DNA from: Sphingomonas sp. UV9
GTDB lineage: Bacteria > Pseudomonadota > Alphaproteobacteria > Sphingomonadales > Sphingomonadaceae
Assembly: GCF_004101245.1 (NCBI RefSeq)
Contig: NZ_SCIN01000001.1
Coordinates: 200,784 to 264,783, forward strand
Direction of reading: 5' to 3'
Length of the DNA: 64,000 nt
Below are positions 52,140 through 62,400 of this stretch, one piece after another (the first letter of the stretch is position 1; each line of letters opens with the position of its first letter). The translations under genes and the position numbers were made by a program. The notes below the pieces were generated by a model. The model was given only the letters and a program-made list of their open reading frames with translations. It was not told where the DNA came from and searched no databases.

Positions 52140-54335
52140 TCACTGTCCGGGGCGGTAGCGGCGTTCTACATGCCCCTTCAGTTCGTCGGGATGGAAATAC
52201 ACCGGGCGTAGATCGCCGCGTGCGTACCGCGGTGCCTGGTCGGCGAAGTGGGGCGAGGCAATGTCGCCACTCTGCCCGCCGGCCATGATCGCGGACGCCT
52301 TCACCCGGGGTCCGAACTCCACGACCGCGACGAAGCTGTTGCCGCTGGTGCCGTAATAGCGCTTCGTTCCCGGCCAGGGCTTTGCGCCGAACGACGCCAG
52401 GCTGCCCCATTGGGCCGAGGTGAACGGCACCGGGATCGAGGCCTTGGCATCGTCGAAATGCGGGGCGATCGCGTCATCGAGCCGCTGGAACCGGTTGATG
52501 TCCTGCCAGAGCGTCCGCCAATCGCCAAAATCGCGGCGGAGCCGGTCCACGGCGGCCGTCAACGCGGCGAGCTTTGCATCGGGACCGACCCGCGTGGCGA
52601 TATAGTCCGGGACGTTGAGCCGCTCGGCTTGTGCGAAACTGCCGACCTCGCGCCACAAGTGATCGCCCCAGAACACCGCCAGGCTGGTCGCGGTGGACGT
52701 GTAGCTCCAGCGGAAGTCCCATGATTTGAGCACCGCGATCGGCGCCTCCAGGTCCTTGCGACGCGGGTCGGCGGCGGGGAGGGCAGTCCAGGCGGCGACC
52801 AGTCCGGGTACCAATCGGGCGAACGCGGGCAGATACGGATCGAACGCCGCCCCCCGCAGCGTATCGGCCGTCCAGCCGGACTTGCCCGTCAGCAATAGAT
52901 CGGCATGCACGCCACGCGCATTGCCCCCGACCTGATCCATGTAGCGGGGATAGTCCGCCGGCTTGGGGCTGTCGGGGCCAGCGGCGCTCCATGGCCAGTC
53001 GTTGGTGTTGTGCGCCCAGCCCGTGCGCGGGTTGAGCACGCTCGGCAAGCTCGGCAGCGTATGGAGTCCGCGCCAGTCAGTCGCGGGGTCGCTGCCGTCG
53101 ACCGGACGCGTGTAATCGAAGCGATCGTCGCGCACCGGCATGAACTGCGGCATCAGGAAGGCGATCTCGCCCTTGCTGTCGGCGAACAGCGTGTCGTTCG
53201 AGGAGTTCGCCTTGCGTTCGGCGACCGTCAGATAGTGTGCGAGATCGGTCGCCTTGGTCCGCAGATAGCTTTGTTCGAGCGCGGGGACGGGTTTCCACAT
53301 CAATGCGGTCGCGATCCAGCGTCCCGCCTTCATGGCGACGATCGGGCCGTGATGCGTGCGATAGGTCGTGAAGCTTCGGTCGCCGGTCGAACCGTCCGGC
53401 TTGCGGTACCGTAGCGTCACGATTTTCGTCGCGACCGGTCGGCTGATCTTGCCATAGCGATAGGTATAGCCGTCGCCGCGCCGCGCGATCCGTTCGGCGA
53501 ATTCGTCGACATTGTCGACCGTCGACGAGGTATGCATCCAGCCGGCCTTCGCGTTGAAGCCCTGATAGATGAAGAACTGTCCCCAGGTGCTCGCGCCGTA
53601 CGCGTTCAGTCCCTCGGTGCTGGTCATCTGCGCCTCGGACCGGAAATAGAAGCTGGTGTGTGGATTGATCAGCAGCAGCGCATGGCCGTTCGCGGTCAAC
53701 TTCGGCGCGATCGCGATGCCGTTGGAGCCCGACGGTTCGCGCGGAACCATGCCGCGCTCCTCGGGGGTGGGCGGGGTCGGGCGTCCGTAGAACGTCTTAA
53801 GGTCGCTGAGCGAGATACGCTCGATATCGCCGCCGATACTGCCCTCGGTGAAGCTCAGCGCCATCCAGGGCTCGAACCGGGTCAACACCTTGGGCCTGAT
53901 CTGCGGATGCGTCGCGAGATAATAGTTCAGCCCGTCCGCCCAGGCCTGCATCAGCGTGCGCAGCCACGCCGGGCTTGCCGCATACTGCGCCTGGAGTTCG
54001 ACCGGATCGGCGAACAGCCGTTGCCGCAGATCCGCCCAGATCGCGTCCTCGCCCGCCGCTTCGGCGGTACGGCCCAGCGCGGTCAGGTAATTCGCCTCGA
54101 TCCGCGGAAAATCGTCCTCGGCCTGCGCATAGATCAGGCCGAACACCGCATCGGCATCCGAACGCCCCTGGATATGGGGGATCCCCCAATCGTCGCGCGT
54201 GATGGTGACACGGGCGGCTTGCGCCTGCCACCGCGTCCGCTCGGTCGGCGGCGTACCGGGGGCGGCCGTGAGGGGGGCGCCCAGCAGGGCCAACAGGATC
54301 ACCGGAGTGCGCGCGCGTTGAAAAACCGAGGTCAT
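52140..54335 (-). CDS. Ntn-hydrolase acylase (penicillin amidase / acyl-homoserine lactone acylase family)
   Basis: A 731-residue precursor exported by a signal peptide (RARTPVILLALLGAPLTAAP). It should self-cleave into alpha and beta subunits at the GSN bond, with Ser204 (EPSGSNGIAIAP) becoming the N-terminal nucleophile. TRDDWGIPHIQGRSDADAVF, GLIYAQAEDDFPRIE and GWMHTSSTVDNVDEF match the acylase family. Members hydrolyse amides of acyl side chains (penicillins, acyl-homoserine lactones, aculeacin). PvdQ/QuiP-like quorum quenching is possible but the substrate is not decided by sequence. The ATG at 54335 lacks a strong ribosome site; an upstream ATG at 54371 is an alternative. Confidence 0.88.
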   Translation of the reverse strand: MTSVFQRARTPVILLALLGAPLTAAPGTPPTERTRWQAQAARVTITRDDWGIPHIQGRSDADAVFGLIYAQAEDDFPRIEANYLTALGRTAEAAGEDAIWADLRQRLFADPVELQAQYAASPAWLRTLMQAWADGLNYYLATHPQIRPKVLTRFEPWMALSFTEGSIGGDIERISLSDLKTFYGRPTPPTPEERGMVPREPSGSNGIAIAPKLTANGHALLLINPHTSFYFRSEAQMTSTEGLNAYGASTWGQFFIYQGFNAKAGWMHTSSTVDNVDEFAERIARRGDGYTYRYGKISRPVATKIVTLRYRKPDGSTGDRSFTTYRTHHGPIVAMKAGRWIATALMWKPVPALEQSYLRTKATDLAHYLTVAERKANSSNDTLFADSKGEIAFLMPQFMPVRDDRFDYTRPVDGSDPATDWRGLHTLPSLPSVLNPRTGWAHNTNDWPWSAAGPDSPKPADYPRYMDQVGGNARGVHADLLLTGKSGWTADTLRGAAFDPYLPAFARLVPGLVAAWTALPAADPRRKDLEAPIAVLKSWDFRWSYTSTATSLAVFWGDHLWREVGSFAQAERLNVPDYIATRVGPDAKLAALTAAVDRLRRDFGDWRTLWQDINRFQRLDDAIAPHFDDAKASIPVPFTSAQWGSLASFGAKPWPGTKRYYGTSGNSFVAVVEFGPRVKASAIMAGGQSGDIASPHFADQAPRYARGDLRPVYFHPDELKGHVERRYRPGQ

Positions 54336-54414
54336 GGAGACAGCGTAAGGCGACAAACGGCGAAAGACCATGCGTCGGCACGGCACGGTCGATCCGCGCG
54401 ACGACGTCGCCATT

Positions 54415-55140
54415 TTAGGCGTGCGACGTCGCTCTTGACCGCGTGGGCCTCAGCCAGATGAGCAGGAACGGTCTTTCTGCCACGGAAGCGCCGTTGGGGG
54501 TGCTGATATCGATTTTCCGCCGGTGGAACTGCCAATAGAGAATCACGCTGAGGATCGCGGCGTAGAAGCACCAGACCGAGGCGAACGCATAGCCTTTGAC
54601 CAGATGAACGATCGTCAGCCCGATCACGTTGACGATGCCATAGGTCCGGACGACGCGGTGGCTCGACAGCAGCAGTGCGCCGCAGGTCGCGAGGATGTAG
54701 AAGACCGACACCACGATGTTGCTCGTCATCGCGTTCAGATACGCGATCGAGTGCTGTTCGATGAAGGCATGGGTCGGAAACAGCACGAGCCCGGCAATGT
54801 CCCACAGGCAGACGAGCGCGCCGGTGATGGTCAGGCCGACGATCGCGGTCCGGCGCCAGCCGGGCGGTTCCATCAATGCCACCGCGGTCGGCATCAGCAC
54901 GGGCAGGATACCGAGGGCGTAGACCGTGAACAGCAGCACGGCGTGATCGAGCGCGACCTTGCCCAGTTCGCCGTGCAGGGCCAGCCATACCAATCCTTCG
55001 CTGAACTGGTGAACCGCGAACAACAGTGGCACGGAGGCGAAGAGCAGCGCGCGTGGCTCGCGGACATGCCGCAAGGTGGCGACGCCGATCGTGGCGAGTA
55101 CCCCGGAGGCAGCGAAGCTTGCGGTCGCCGAAAAGCACAT
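54415..55140 (-). CDS. DUF6629-family integral membrane protein
   Basis: A 241-residue inner-membrane protein with about seven hydrophobic helices. It begins with the conserved MCFSATASFA of this family, followed by HQFSEGLVWLAL and a conserved histidine in FPTHAFIEQHSIAY. No catalytic function is known. The ATG at 55140 is fixed by this conserved N-terminus. It is divergent from the TPP-riboswitch operon. Confidence 0.82.
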   Translation of the reverse strand: MCFSATASFAASGVLATIGVATLRHVREPRALLFASVPLLFAVHQFSEGLVWLALHGELGKVALDHAVLLFTVYALGILPVLMPTAVALMEPPGWRRTAIVGLTITGALVCLWDIAGLVLFPTHAFIEQHSIAYLNAMTSNIVVSVFYILATCGALLLSSHRVVRTYGIVNVIGLTIVHLVKGYAFASVWCFYAAILSVILYWQFHRRKIDISTPNGASVAERPFLLIWLRPTRSRATSHA

Positions 55141-55291
55141 GCGCGGTCGTCCAGGCTGTTGGCGGTTCGTCAGGGCGTGGCGTGTTTCCTGCCACATAGC
55201 CAGCGCCGCTTGGCCGTATCGGCTCTCACATCCGCCAAGGGTCTGTGGCGATGACGCTTTCCAACACCCGATCGAGCGCCTAAGCGACGGA

Positions 55292-55383
55292 AATCCCCGG
55301 GGGGCCGCTGATGCGCGGCTGAGAGGTGGGCTGCAGCCCATGACCCGCTGAACCTGATCCGGCTTATACCGGCGTAGGGAGGG
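55292..55383 (+). ncRNA. TPP riboswitch (THI element)
   Basis: The conserved blocks appear in order: GGCTGAGAGG (55317-55326), ACCCGCTGAACCTGATCC (55343-55360) and TATACCGGCGTAGGGA (55365-55380), with P1 strands TCCCC at the 5' end and GGGA at the 3' end. It binds thiamine pyrophosphate and shuts off the operon. It stands 38 bases upstream of a TonB receptor, kinase and PnuT gene. Confidence 0.97.
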
Positions 55384-55402
55384 TCTGCGGCTGGCCCGTC
55401 GT

Positions 55403-55416
55403 CCCTCCGATTGGAG
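55403..55416 (+). promoter_or_regulatory. Riboswitch expression platform: anti-SD CCCTCC and SD GGAG
   Basis: CTCC (55405-55408), loop GATT and GGAG (55413-55416) form a hairpin hiding the ribosome site of the GTG at 55422. The same pyrimidines CCCTCC (55403-55408) can instead pair with GGAGGG (55378-55383), the 3' P1 strand of the riboswitch. With TPP bound P1 is closed and the SD is hidden, so control appears translational. Confidence 0.7.
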
Positions 55417-55421
55417 TGGAC

Positions 55422-57755
55422 GTGACGTTTTTCAGTGCTGGTTCGAGTGTGACTAATGCCGGGCGCGAGCGCAGGCTGTTGGGGCGGGTCGCGCTGACCC
55501 TGTCGGCGACCCTCGCCGCATCGTCGGCCGGGGGACAGGTCGCATCCGAGCCCGTCGAACCCGCCGAGATCCGGGTGGTCGGCAAGCAGGATCCGGCCGG
55601 ACTGCTCCCCGACCAGAAGGTGCCGCGGGCGCAGAGTGCGATCTCCGCCGACTTCATCGTCAAGCAGGCGCCGACGCTCAACGCGTTCCAGCTGGTGACG
55701 CTGCTGCCCGGCGCCAACGTCGCGTCGAGCGATCCGTACGGCCTGTCGACGAGCTCCAGCCTGACGCTGCGCGGTCTCGGCCAGGACGAGATCGGCGTGC
55801 TGATGGAAGGCGCGCCGCAGAACGATATCGGCTATTATTACGCCTATCCCTCGCAGTTCGCCGATCCCGAGAACCTCAAGCGCATCTCGCTCGCCCAAAG
55901 CTCGGTCGATATCGATTCCCCCACGCTCGGCGGGGCAGGCGGGCTGTTGTCGCTCGCGCTCGACGATCCCAAGGCGCGTCCCGGCGGGCTGGTCGACCTG
56001 TCGCTCGGCAGCTACGCGGCGCGGCGCGCGTTCGTCCGCATCGATAGCGGGACGATCGGCAATACCGGGTTGAAGGCCTTCCTCTCCTATTCGAACACGC
56101 GCGCGGACAATTGGCGCGGCGCCGGCTACGATACGCGCCAGCATATCGACGCCAAGATCCTTAATGAATGGGGCGCCGGCAACCGCGCCAGCCTCGCGCT
56201 GTCGTACAATGACGCGAACTCGTCGAGCTACCCCAGCCCGACGCTCGCCGAGTGGAACGCGCAGGGTCGCGATTTCAATTTCGACGAGCGCTACACGCCA
56301 GGGAACACCAACTATTGGCGGCTGTACCGCGCGCCGTTCCGCAACCTCTACGCCTCCGCGCCGGTGCATATCGTGCTGAACGACCGGCTCGCGCTCGACA
56401 CCACGAGCTATCTCCAGTTCGGCTACGGCAACTCGCCCTACGGGACGCAGCTCACCACCGACGGCAATTTCCTCGGGACCGAGGAATTGGCCCAGCCGAT
56501 CGCGCTGCCCGGTGCGGTCGACGGCGTCGCGACCGTGCTCGGCAATTATACCGGCGACCAGATGCGCGTCGGCAACGTCAGCAAACTGACGCTCAAGGCT
56601 GGCGTGCACACGGTCACCGCCGGGCTCTGGCTCGACTACGGCACCGACCGCGTCACGCAGTCCTACACCTCGATCGACGCCGACGGGCAGCCGGTCGACC
56701 GCTGGGGGTATCGTGCCAAGGCGATCCGCACCGCCGATGGCCGCCTGCTCGCCTATGAGAACCAGCGCACCGTCACCGTGACGAAGGGCTTCTTCCTTGC
56801 CGACAGCATCGCGCTGACGCCGCGGCTGACGATCGACGCCGGTTTCAAGGGCGTGAACGTCCTGCGCAACGGCCGCACCTATCTGCCAGGACCGCAGGAC
56901 AAGGTGCGCAACGACAGCTTCGCCGCGCTGCCACGCGCCGCCATCCACTACCGGCTCGACGATCGCCAGCAGCTGTTCGCCAACATCACCACCAACTTCC
57001 GCACGCCGAACGAATTCACGCTCTACAACAGCTATTTCGGCGGCGAGTTGGTCGTGCGGGGGACGAACGCACTCAAGAACGAATATTCGGTCTCGCAGGA
57101 GATCGGCTATCGCTTCATCGGCGAGCAGCTCTCGGCGTCGGTGACGGGCTTCCACTACAAGTTCCGCAACCGCCAGCTCGCCACGGTGATCGATCAGGGC
57201 GGCGCGCAGGTGAACGCGACGATCAACGCCGGCGGACAGACCTCGTACGGCGTCGATGCGGAGATCGACTACCGCCCGGTGGCAGGCGTCAGCCTGTACC
57301 TCTCGGGCGAATATCTGCGCGCGCGGATCGACGACGACCTGCCCGTCGGAGCGGACTTCCTGCCGACCAGGGGCAAGCGCGCGGTGTCCAGCCCGACCGT
57401 CCAGTTCGGCGCCGGCGGAATCTATGACGACGGCCGGTTCTTCGGCAGCGTCGCGTCGAAATATATCGGCCGGCAATATGCGACCTTCATGAACGACGAG
57501 GCGATCAAGGGCTATGCGACGCTCGACCTGTCGGTCGGCATGCACCTCGCCGACTGGCTCGACGGCAAACGCACCGATCTGCGCGTCAACGCGATCAACG
57601 TCACCGATCCGCATGTCCTCGCGGGCGTCCAGTCGGTCAGCCCCAACGCGCAGGACACGATCGGGCGCAACGGCACGGTCATCGTGGGCGCGCCGCCGGC
57701 CTATTATATCGGCAGCGGCGCGGCGGTCATGGCGACGGTCTCGCGGGCGTTCTGA
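55422..57755 (+). CDS. TonB-dependent receptor for thiamine or its derivatives
   Basis: A 777-residue outer-membrane transporter controlled by the TPP riboswitch. Signal peptide about 1-38 (RVALTLSATLAASSAGGQ), plug with EIRVVGKQDPAG, RGLGQDEIGVLMEGAPQND and GGAGGLLSLAL, then a barrel ending MATVSRAF with terminal phenylalanine. Regulated receptors of this type (OMR/ThiT) import thiamine compounds across the outer membrane. I chose the GTG at 55422 because GGAG is five bases ahead and is the element sequestered by the riboswitch; the GTG at 55416 overlaps that site. Confidence 0.9.
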   Translation: MTFFSAGSSVTNAGRERRLLGRVALTLSATLAASSAGGQVASEPVEPAEIRVVGKQDPAGLLPDQKVPRAQSAISADFIVKQAPTLNAFQLVTLLPGANVASSDPYGLSTSSSLTLRGLGQDEIGVLMEGAPQNDIGYYYAYPSQFADPENLKRISLAQSSVDIDSPTLGGAGGLLSLALDDPKARPGGLVDLSLGSYAARRAFVRIDSGTIGNTGLKAFLSYSNTRADNWRGAGYDTRQHIDAKILNEWGAGNRASLALSYNDANSSSYPSPTLAEWNAQGRDFNFDERYTPGNTNYWRLYRAPFRNLYASAPVHIVLNDRLALDTTSYLQFGYGNSPYGTQLTTDGNFLGTEELAQPIALPGAVDGVATVLGNYTGDQMRVGNVSKLTLKAGVHTVTAGLWLDYGTDRVTQSYTSIDADGQPVDRWGYRAKAIRTADGRLLAYENQRTVTVTKGFFLADSIALTPRLTIDAGFKGVNVLRNGRTYLPGPQDKVRNDSFAALPRAAIHYRLDDRQQLFANITTNFRTPNEFTLYNSYFGGELVVRGTNALKNEYSVSQEIGYRFIGEQLSASVTGFHYKFRNRQLATVIDQGGAQVNATINAGGQTSYGVDAEIDYRPVAGVSLYLSGEYLRARIDDDLPVGADFLPTRGKRAVSSPTVQFGAGGIYDDGRFFGSVASKYIGRQYATFMNDEAIKGYATLDLSVGMHLADWLDGKRTDLRVNAINVTDPHVLAGVQSVSPNAQDTIGRNGTVIVGAPPAYYIGSGAAVMATVSRAF

Positions 57756-57756
57756 G

Positions 57757-58899
57757 ATGGCGACGCAGCCTGCACACCTGGTCCACGGCATGGGCACGGC
57801 GATGGAGGCGCCGACCTGGCCCGCGATCACCGCCGACGAGGCAGATGCGGCGATCGCCTGTTTTCCGGCGGCGGGACGGCTGACCGGGCTGCACTGGCAT
57901 TCCCCGCGACCCTTCTCCGCCGCGACGCTGGCGCATACGACGCAGGGCGCGTTCCTGGTGAAGCGCCACCACCACAGCGTCCGCTCGATCGCAGGGCTGG
58001 CAGAGGAACACGCGTTCATCGCGCACCTAGCCGGCGCCGACATGTCGGTGCCCGAGGTGATGGCGACCGCGGCGGGCGCGACGGCGGTGGCGAGCGGCGC
58101 GTGGTCGTACGAACTGCACCGCGCGGCGCCGGGTGCGGACCTGTACCGCGACAGCCTGTCGTGGACGCCGTTCGCTTCGCACGCGCATGCCCATGCCGCC
58201 GGCGTGGCGCTCGCGAATTTGCATGCGGCGGCGCGCAGTTTCACCGCGCCGGCGCGCCGACCGCAGCCACTGGTTGCCAGCTTCACGATCCTCCCCGCCG
58301 CCGATCCGATCGCCGCAGCCGAAGCCTATGTCGCGGCCCGTCCCGCGCTGGCCGCGTTCCTCGAATCCAGGCCTTGGCGACGCGAGCTCGCGAGCCTGTT
58401 CGATGCCTTGGGGCAGGGGGTGGCCGCTTTGCTTGCCGGACAAGCGCCGCTGTGGACGCACAACGACTGGCACCCCTCCAACCTGCTCTGGGCAAGTGAC
58501 GGCAGTGTCCGAACCGCGTTCGACTTCGGACTCGCCGACCGCACCTGTGCCGTGCACGACATCGCCACCGCGATCGAGCGGACGGCTGTTCGCTGGCTCG
58601 ACCTGGGGCAGGGGACGGACGATATCGGCGATCCGGAGGCGGCACTGGCCCTCCTCGCGGGCTACGCCACCGTCGCACCGCTCGGCCGCGCGGCCCTAGC
58701 CGCGATCGTGCGCGTGTTGCCGCTGGTCCACCTCGAGTTCGCGCTGTCGGAGATCGACTATTTCACCGCGGTCGTCGAGGATCCGGCCTCCGCTGTGCTG
58801 GCCTGGGACGGGTATGTAGTCGGTCACGCCGCGTGGTTCCGCTCCGCGTCGGGCCGGGATTTCCTCCGTGCGCTCGAAACGGGAGCACCCCAGCAATGA
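57757..58899 (+). CDS. Aminoglycoside-phosphotransferase-fold kinase, probable thiamine (ThiK-like) kinase
   Basis: A 380-residue cytoplasmic kinase-like protein. Catalytic loop WTHNDWHPSNLLW (H-x-D-x4-N) and metal-binding AFDFGLADRTCAVHD are intact, giving an APH/choline-kinase fold. It starts one base after the receptor stop and overlaps pnuT by four bases. In this setting it probably phosphorylates imported thiamine to the monophosphate and traps it, as ThiK does. The substrate is inferred from the operon alone. Confidence 0.85.
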   Translation: MATQPAHLVHGMGTAMEAPTWPAITADEADAAIACFPAAGRLTGLHWHSPRPFSAATLAHTTQGAFLVKRHHHSVRSIAGLAEEHAFIAHLAGADMSVPEVMATAAGATAVASGAWSYELHRAAPGADLYRDSLSWTPFASHAHAHAAGVALANLHAAARSFTAPARRPQPLVASFTILPAADPIAAAEAYVAARPALAAFLESRPWRRELASLFDALGQGVAALLAGQAPLWTHNDWHPSNLLWASDGSVRTAFDFGLADRTCAVHDIATAIERTAVRWLDLGQGTDDIGDPEAALALLAGYATVAPLGRAALAAIVRVLPLVHLEFALSEIDYFTAVVEDPASAVLAWDGYVVGHAAWFRSASGRDFLRALETGAPQQ

Positions 58900-59456
58900 C
58901 CGCGTTCGAAATCGTCGCGGTCGCGGTCAGCGTCACGGGCATCTGGCTGACCGCGACGCGGCGCATGCTGTGCTGGCCGGTCAACCTCCTCGCCTGCGCG
59001 CTCTATTTCAAGCTGTTCCTCGACGTCCGGCTCTATGCCGACATGGTCCTGCAAGCGCTGTTCGGAATTGCGATCCTTTACGGCTGGGTCGCCTGGACCC
59101 GCGGCAAGGACGCCACCGGCGACGTCGTCGTGGTGCCGCTCCGCCCCGCGCACGCGATCGCGAGTCTCGCCGCGGGCGCGGCCGGCGCGGTCGCGATCGG
59201 ATGGTTCATGAGCCGCTACACCGACGCCGCATTGCCCTGGATGGACGCCGGGCTCAGCAGCTTCAGCCTCGTCGCGCAATATTGGACCGCACGCCGCCAC
59301 ACGGCGAATTGGCTGCTCTGGATCGCCGTCGACATCCTCTATGTCGGGATGTTCCTCGTCAAAGGCCTGACGCTGACCGCGGGCCTCTACGCGGCGATGA
59401 TCGCGCTTGCGGTGATCGGCTACCGTCAGTGGCGCAAGGCCGAGGCGATAGTCTGA
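58896..59456 (+). CDS. pnuT: PnuC-family thiamine transporter
   Basis: A 186-residue inner-membrane protein with about seven helices. PnuC-family blocks: WLTATRRMLCWPVNLLAC near the N-terminus and NWLLWIAVDILYVGMFLVKG near the C-terminus, where the tryptophans stack on the ligand. PnuC proteins transport nicotinamide riboside, but those under TPP riboswitches (PnuT) carry thiamine. It moves thiamine by facilitated diffusion and depends on a kinase for trapping, which the preceding gene supplies. Confidence 0.9.
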   Translation: MTAFEIVAVAVSVTGIWLTATRRMLCWPVNLLACALYFKLFLDVRLYADMVLQALFGIAILYGWVAWTRGKDATGDVVVVPLRPAHAIASLAAGAAGAVAIGWFMSRYTDAALPWMDAGLSSFSLVAQYWTARRHTANWLLWIAVDILYVGMFLVKGLTLTAGLYAAMIALAVIGYRQWRKAEAIV

Positions 59457-59493
59457 CGACCGTATCGGTGGACGCGAGCGCTCCGCCGATCCT

Positions 59494-62400
59494 GTGCTAG
59501 GACGTGTCCTCGGACAGCCAGAACGGAGCGCCACCATCGTCGGGCCCAGTGTCATCCTCGCCATCCTCGGCTATGGTATCCTGCTGTTCGGAATCGCGTG
59601 GGTGGTGGACCGGCGCGGGCTGTCGCAGCGGCTCGGGCGGATCGCGTATCCGCTGTCGCTGGCGGTGTATTGCAGCAGCTGGACGTTCTTCGGCGGGGTC
59701 GGCACCGCGGCGACGCGCGGCTGGGATTACCTCGCTATCTATCTCGGGCCTGCGCTGGTGTTCCTGCTGGCGCCGAAGTTTCTCGCGCGGCTGGTGCAGC
59801 TGGCGCGCGAGGAGGGGTCGAGTTCGATCTCCGATTTCATCTCCGCGCGCTATGGTCGCAGCCGGGGCACCGCCGCGATCGTCGCGGGGACGGCGTTGCT
59901 CGCATCGGTGCCGTATATCGCGCTCCAGCTGCGGTCGGTCACGCTGAGCTTCGGCGCGATCGCCGGGGTGGGCAGTTCGGCGGAGGTCGGCACGTTCGTC
60001 GCCCTGCTGCTGGCTGTGTTCGCGATCCTGTTCGGCGCGCGGCGGTATGAGGTGGCGGGGCGCAATCCCGGCGTGGTCGCGGCGATCGCAGCGGAGTCGT
60101 TCATCAAGCTGCTATGCTTCGTCGCGCTGGGTGTGTTCACGGTGATGCTGCTCGCCGACGTGCCCGCGGAGGCGCTGGCGGCGCCACTCGCCCAGCTTGA
60201 GTCCGGCTTCACCTGGGGCGCGCTGACCTCCGATTTCTGGGTGCGGACTTTGTTGTCGGCGCTCGCGATCCTGTGCCTGCCACGCCAATTCTATGTCGGC
60301 GTAATCGAGGCGCGCGGCCCCGACGCGGTGGCGCGCGCGCGCTGGCCGTTCATCGCCTATATGGTGGCGATCTCGCTGCTCGTGCTGCCGCTGGCGCTCG
60401 CCGGGATGACGCTGTTGCCGGGCGATGCCGAACCCGATCTGTACGTGCTGGCGGTGCCGTTGCAGCAGGGCGAGCATCTGGTCGCGCTGATCGCGTTCAT
60501 CGGCGGGTTCTCGGCCGCGACCGCGATGGTGGTGGTCGAGACGATCGCGCTGTCGACGATGGCGACCAACGACCTGCTCGCTCCCCTGTTGCTGCGGCGC
60601 CACGGCGAGGCGGGCGAGGGCGAGCTGGGCCGGCGGATGCTGCGCGTGCGGCGGGTCATCATCGCCGCGATCGTCGCGGTCGCGCTGATCTATGGCCGGA
60701 GTCTCGGCGCAGACCTGCCGCTGGCGTCGATCGGGCTGATCGCGTTCGCCGGCGTCGCGCAGTTCGCGCCGGCGCTTATCGCGACGGTCGGCTGGAACTT
60801 CGCCAACCACAGCGCGGCCCGGGCCGGGCTGATCGGCGGCGTGATCGTCTGGATCTACTGCCTGTTGCTACCCTCGATCGGCGAGGGCGTCGGGCCCGCA
60901 ATGGCGAAGTTCACGCTGGGCTGGCTCGATCCGGATGCGTTGCTCGGCTGGCGGATCGGCTCGCCACTGGTCAACGGCACGGTGTGGAGCCTGGGCGTCA
61001 ACGTCGCGCTGATGGCGGGCCTGCACCTGCGCGAACGGCATCGCGGGAATGCTGCGCTCGATCATGTCACCACGCTCGGAGAATTGCGGATGCTCGTCGC
61101 GCGGTTCGTCGGCGACGGCGAGGCGGAGGCGATCGGCGTGGCGTCGCCGGACTTGCGCGCACCGATCGACGGCCCCGCCGCGCGCACCGCCGAGCGGTTG
61201 ATCGCCGGCGTGATCGGCGCACCCTCGGCGCGGAAGATCGTCGCGTCGAGCATCGCCGGCTCGGCGATCGACGTCAGCGACGTGGTCCGCCTGCTCGACC
61301 AGCGCGGCCGCTCGCTGCGGTTCTCGCGCAATCTCCTGTCCGCGACGCTAGAGACGATCGATCCGGGCGTCAGCGTGATCGACGCGGACCTGCGGCTGGT
61401 CGCGTGGAATCCGCGCTATGTCGAGATGTTCGACTATCCCGAGGGCTATGTCGTGGTCGGCCGCTCGATCGCCGACCTGATCCGCTACAATGCGGAGCGC
61501 GAGGGTAAGGGCCCGGGCGATATCGAGGCGCATGTCGCGCGGCGGATGGGGCATCTTGCGCGCGGCACGCCGCATAGTTTCGAGCGCCAGCGGCCATCGG
61601 GGCGCTGGATCAAGATGGTCGGGCGGCCGATGCCGGGCGGCGGCTATGTCCAGAGCTTCACCGACATCACCGCGGAGAAGGAGGCGCAGGCCGATCTCGA
61701 GGCGCGGGTGACGGCGCGAACGCAGGATCTGGCGCAATCGAACGCGATGCTGGGCGAGGCGCGCGCGGTGGCCGAGACCGCGACCCGCGACAAGACGCGG
61801 TTTCTCGCGGCGGCGAGCCACGATTTGTTGCAGCCCCTGCATGCGGCGCGGCTGTTTTGCGCGGCGCTCGACGAGGGCCTCGATGACGATAGGGCGCCGC
61901 ACCAGGCCGAGCTGGTGCGCGCGATCGATGGCGCGATCGGCTCGGCGGACACGTTGCTGCGTGCCCTGCTCGACGTGTCGCGGCTCGATGCGGGGGGCGT
62001 GGTGCCGAAGGTCGAGCGGTTCGCGTTGGGGGCGTTGATCGAGGAATTGGTGGTGCAGTTCCGGCCGTTGGCGGCGGAACGCGGGCTAGTGCTCGCGTCG
62101 CATCCAAGCGCGTTCAGTGTCGCGACCGATCGCTCGTTGTTGCGGTCGATCCTGCAGAATTTCCTGTCGAACGCGGTGCGCTATTCGTCGGACGGGCGGA
62201 TCTGGATCGGCGCGCGGCGGAGGGGCGACGATGTGTCGATCGAGGTGCGCGATGCCGGGCCGGGGATCGCCGATGCCGATCGCGAGCGGATCTTCGAGGA
62301 GTTCGAGCGGCTCGAAAGCAAGGGGAGTGCGGGCTGCGGCGTCGGTCTGGGGCTGGCGATCGTACGGCGGACGGCGCGGTTGCTCGAGGCGCCGGTCGAG

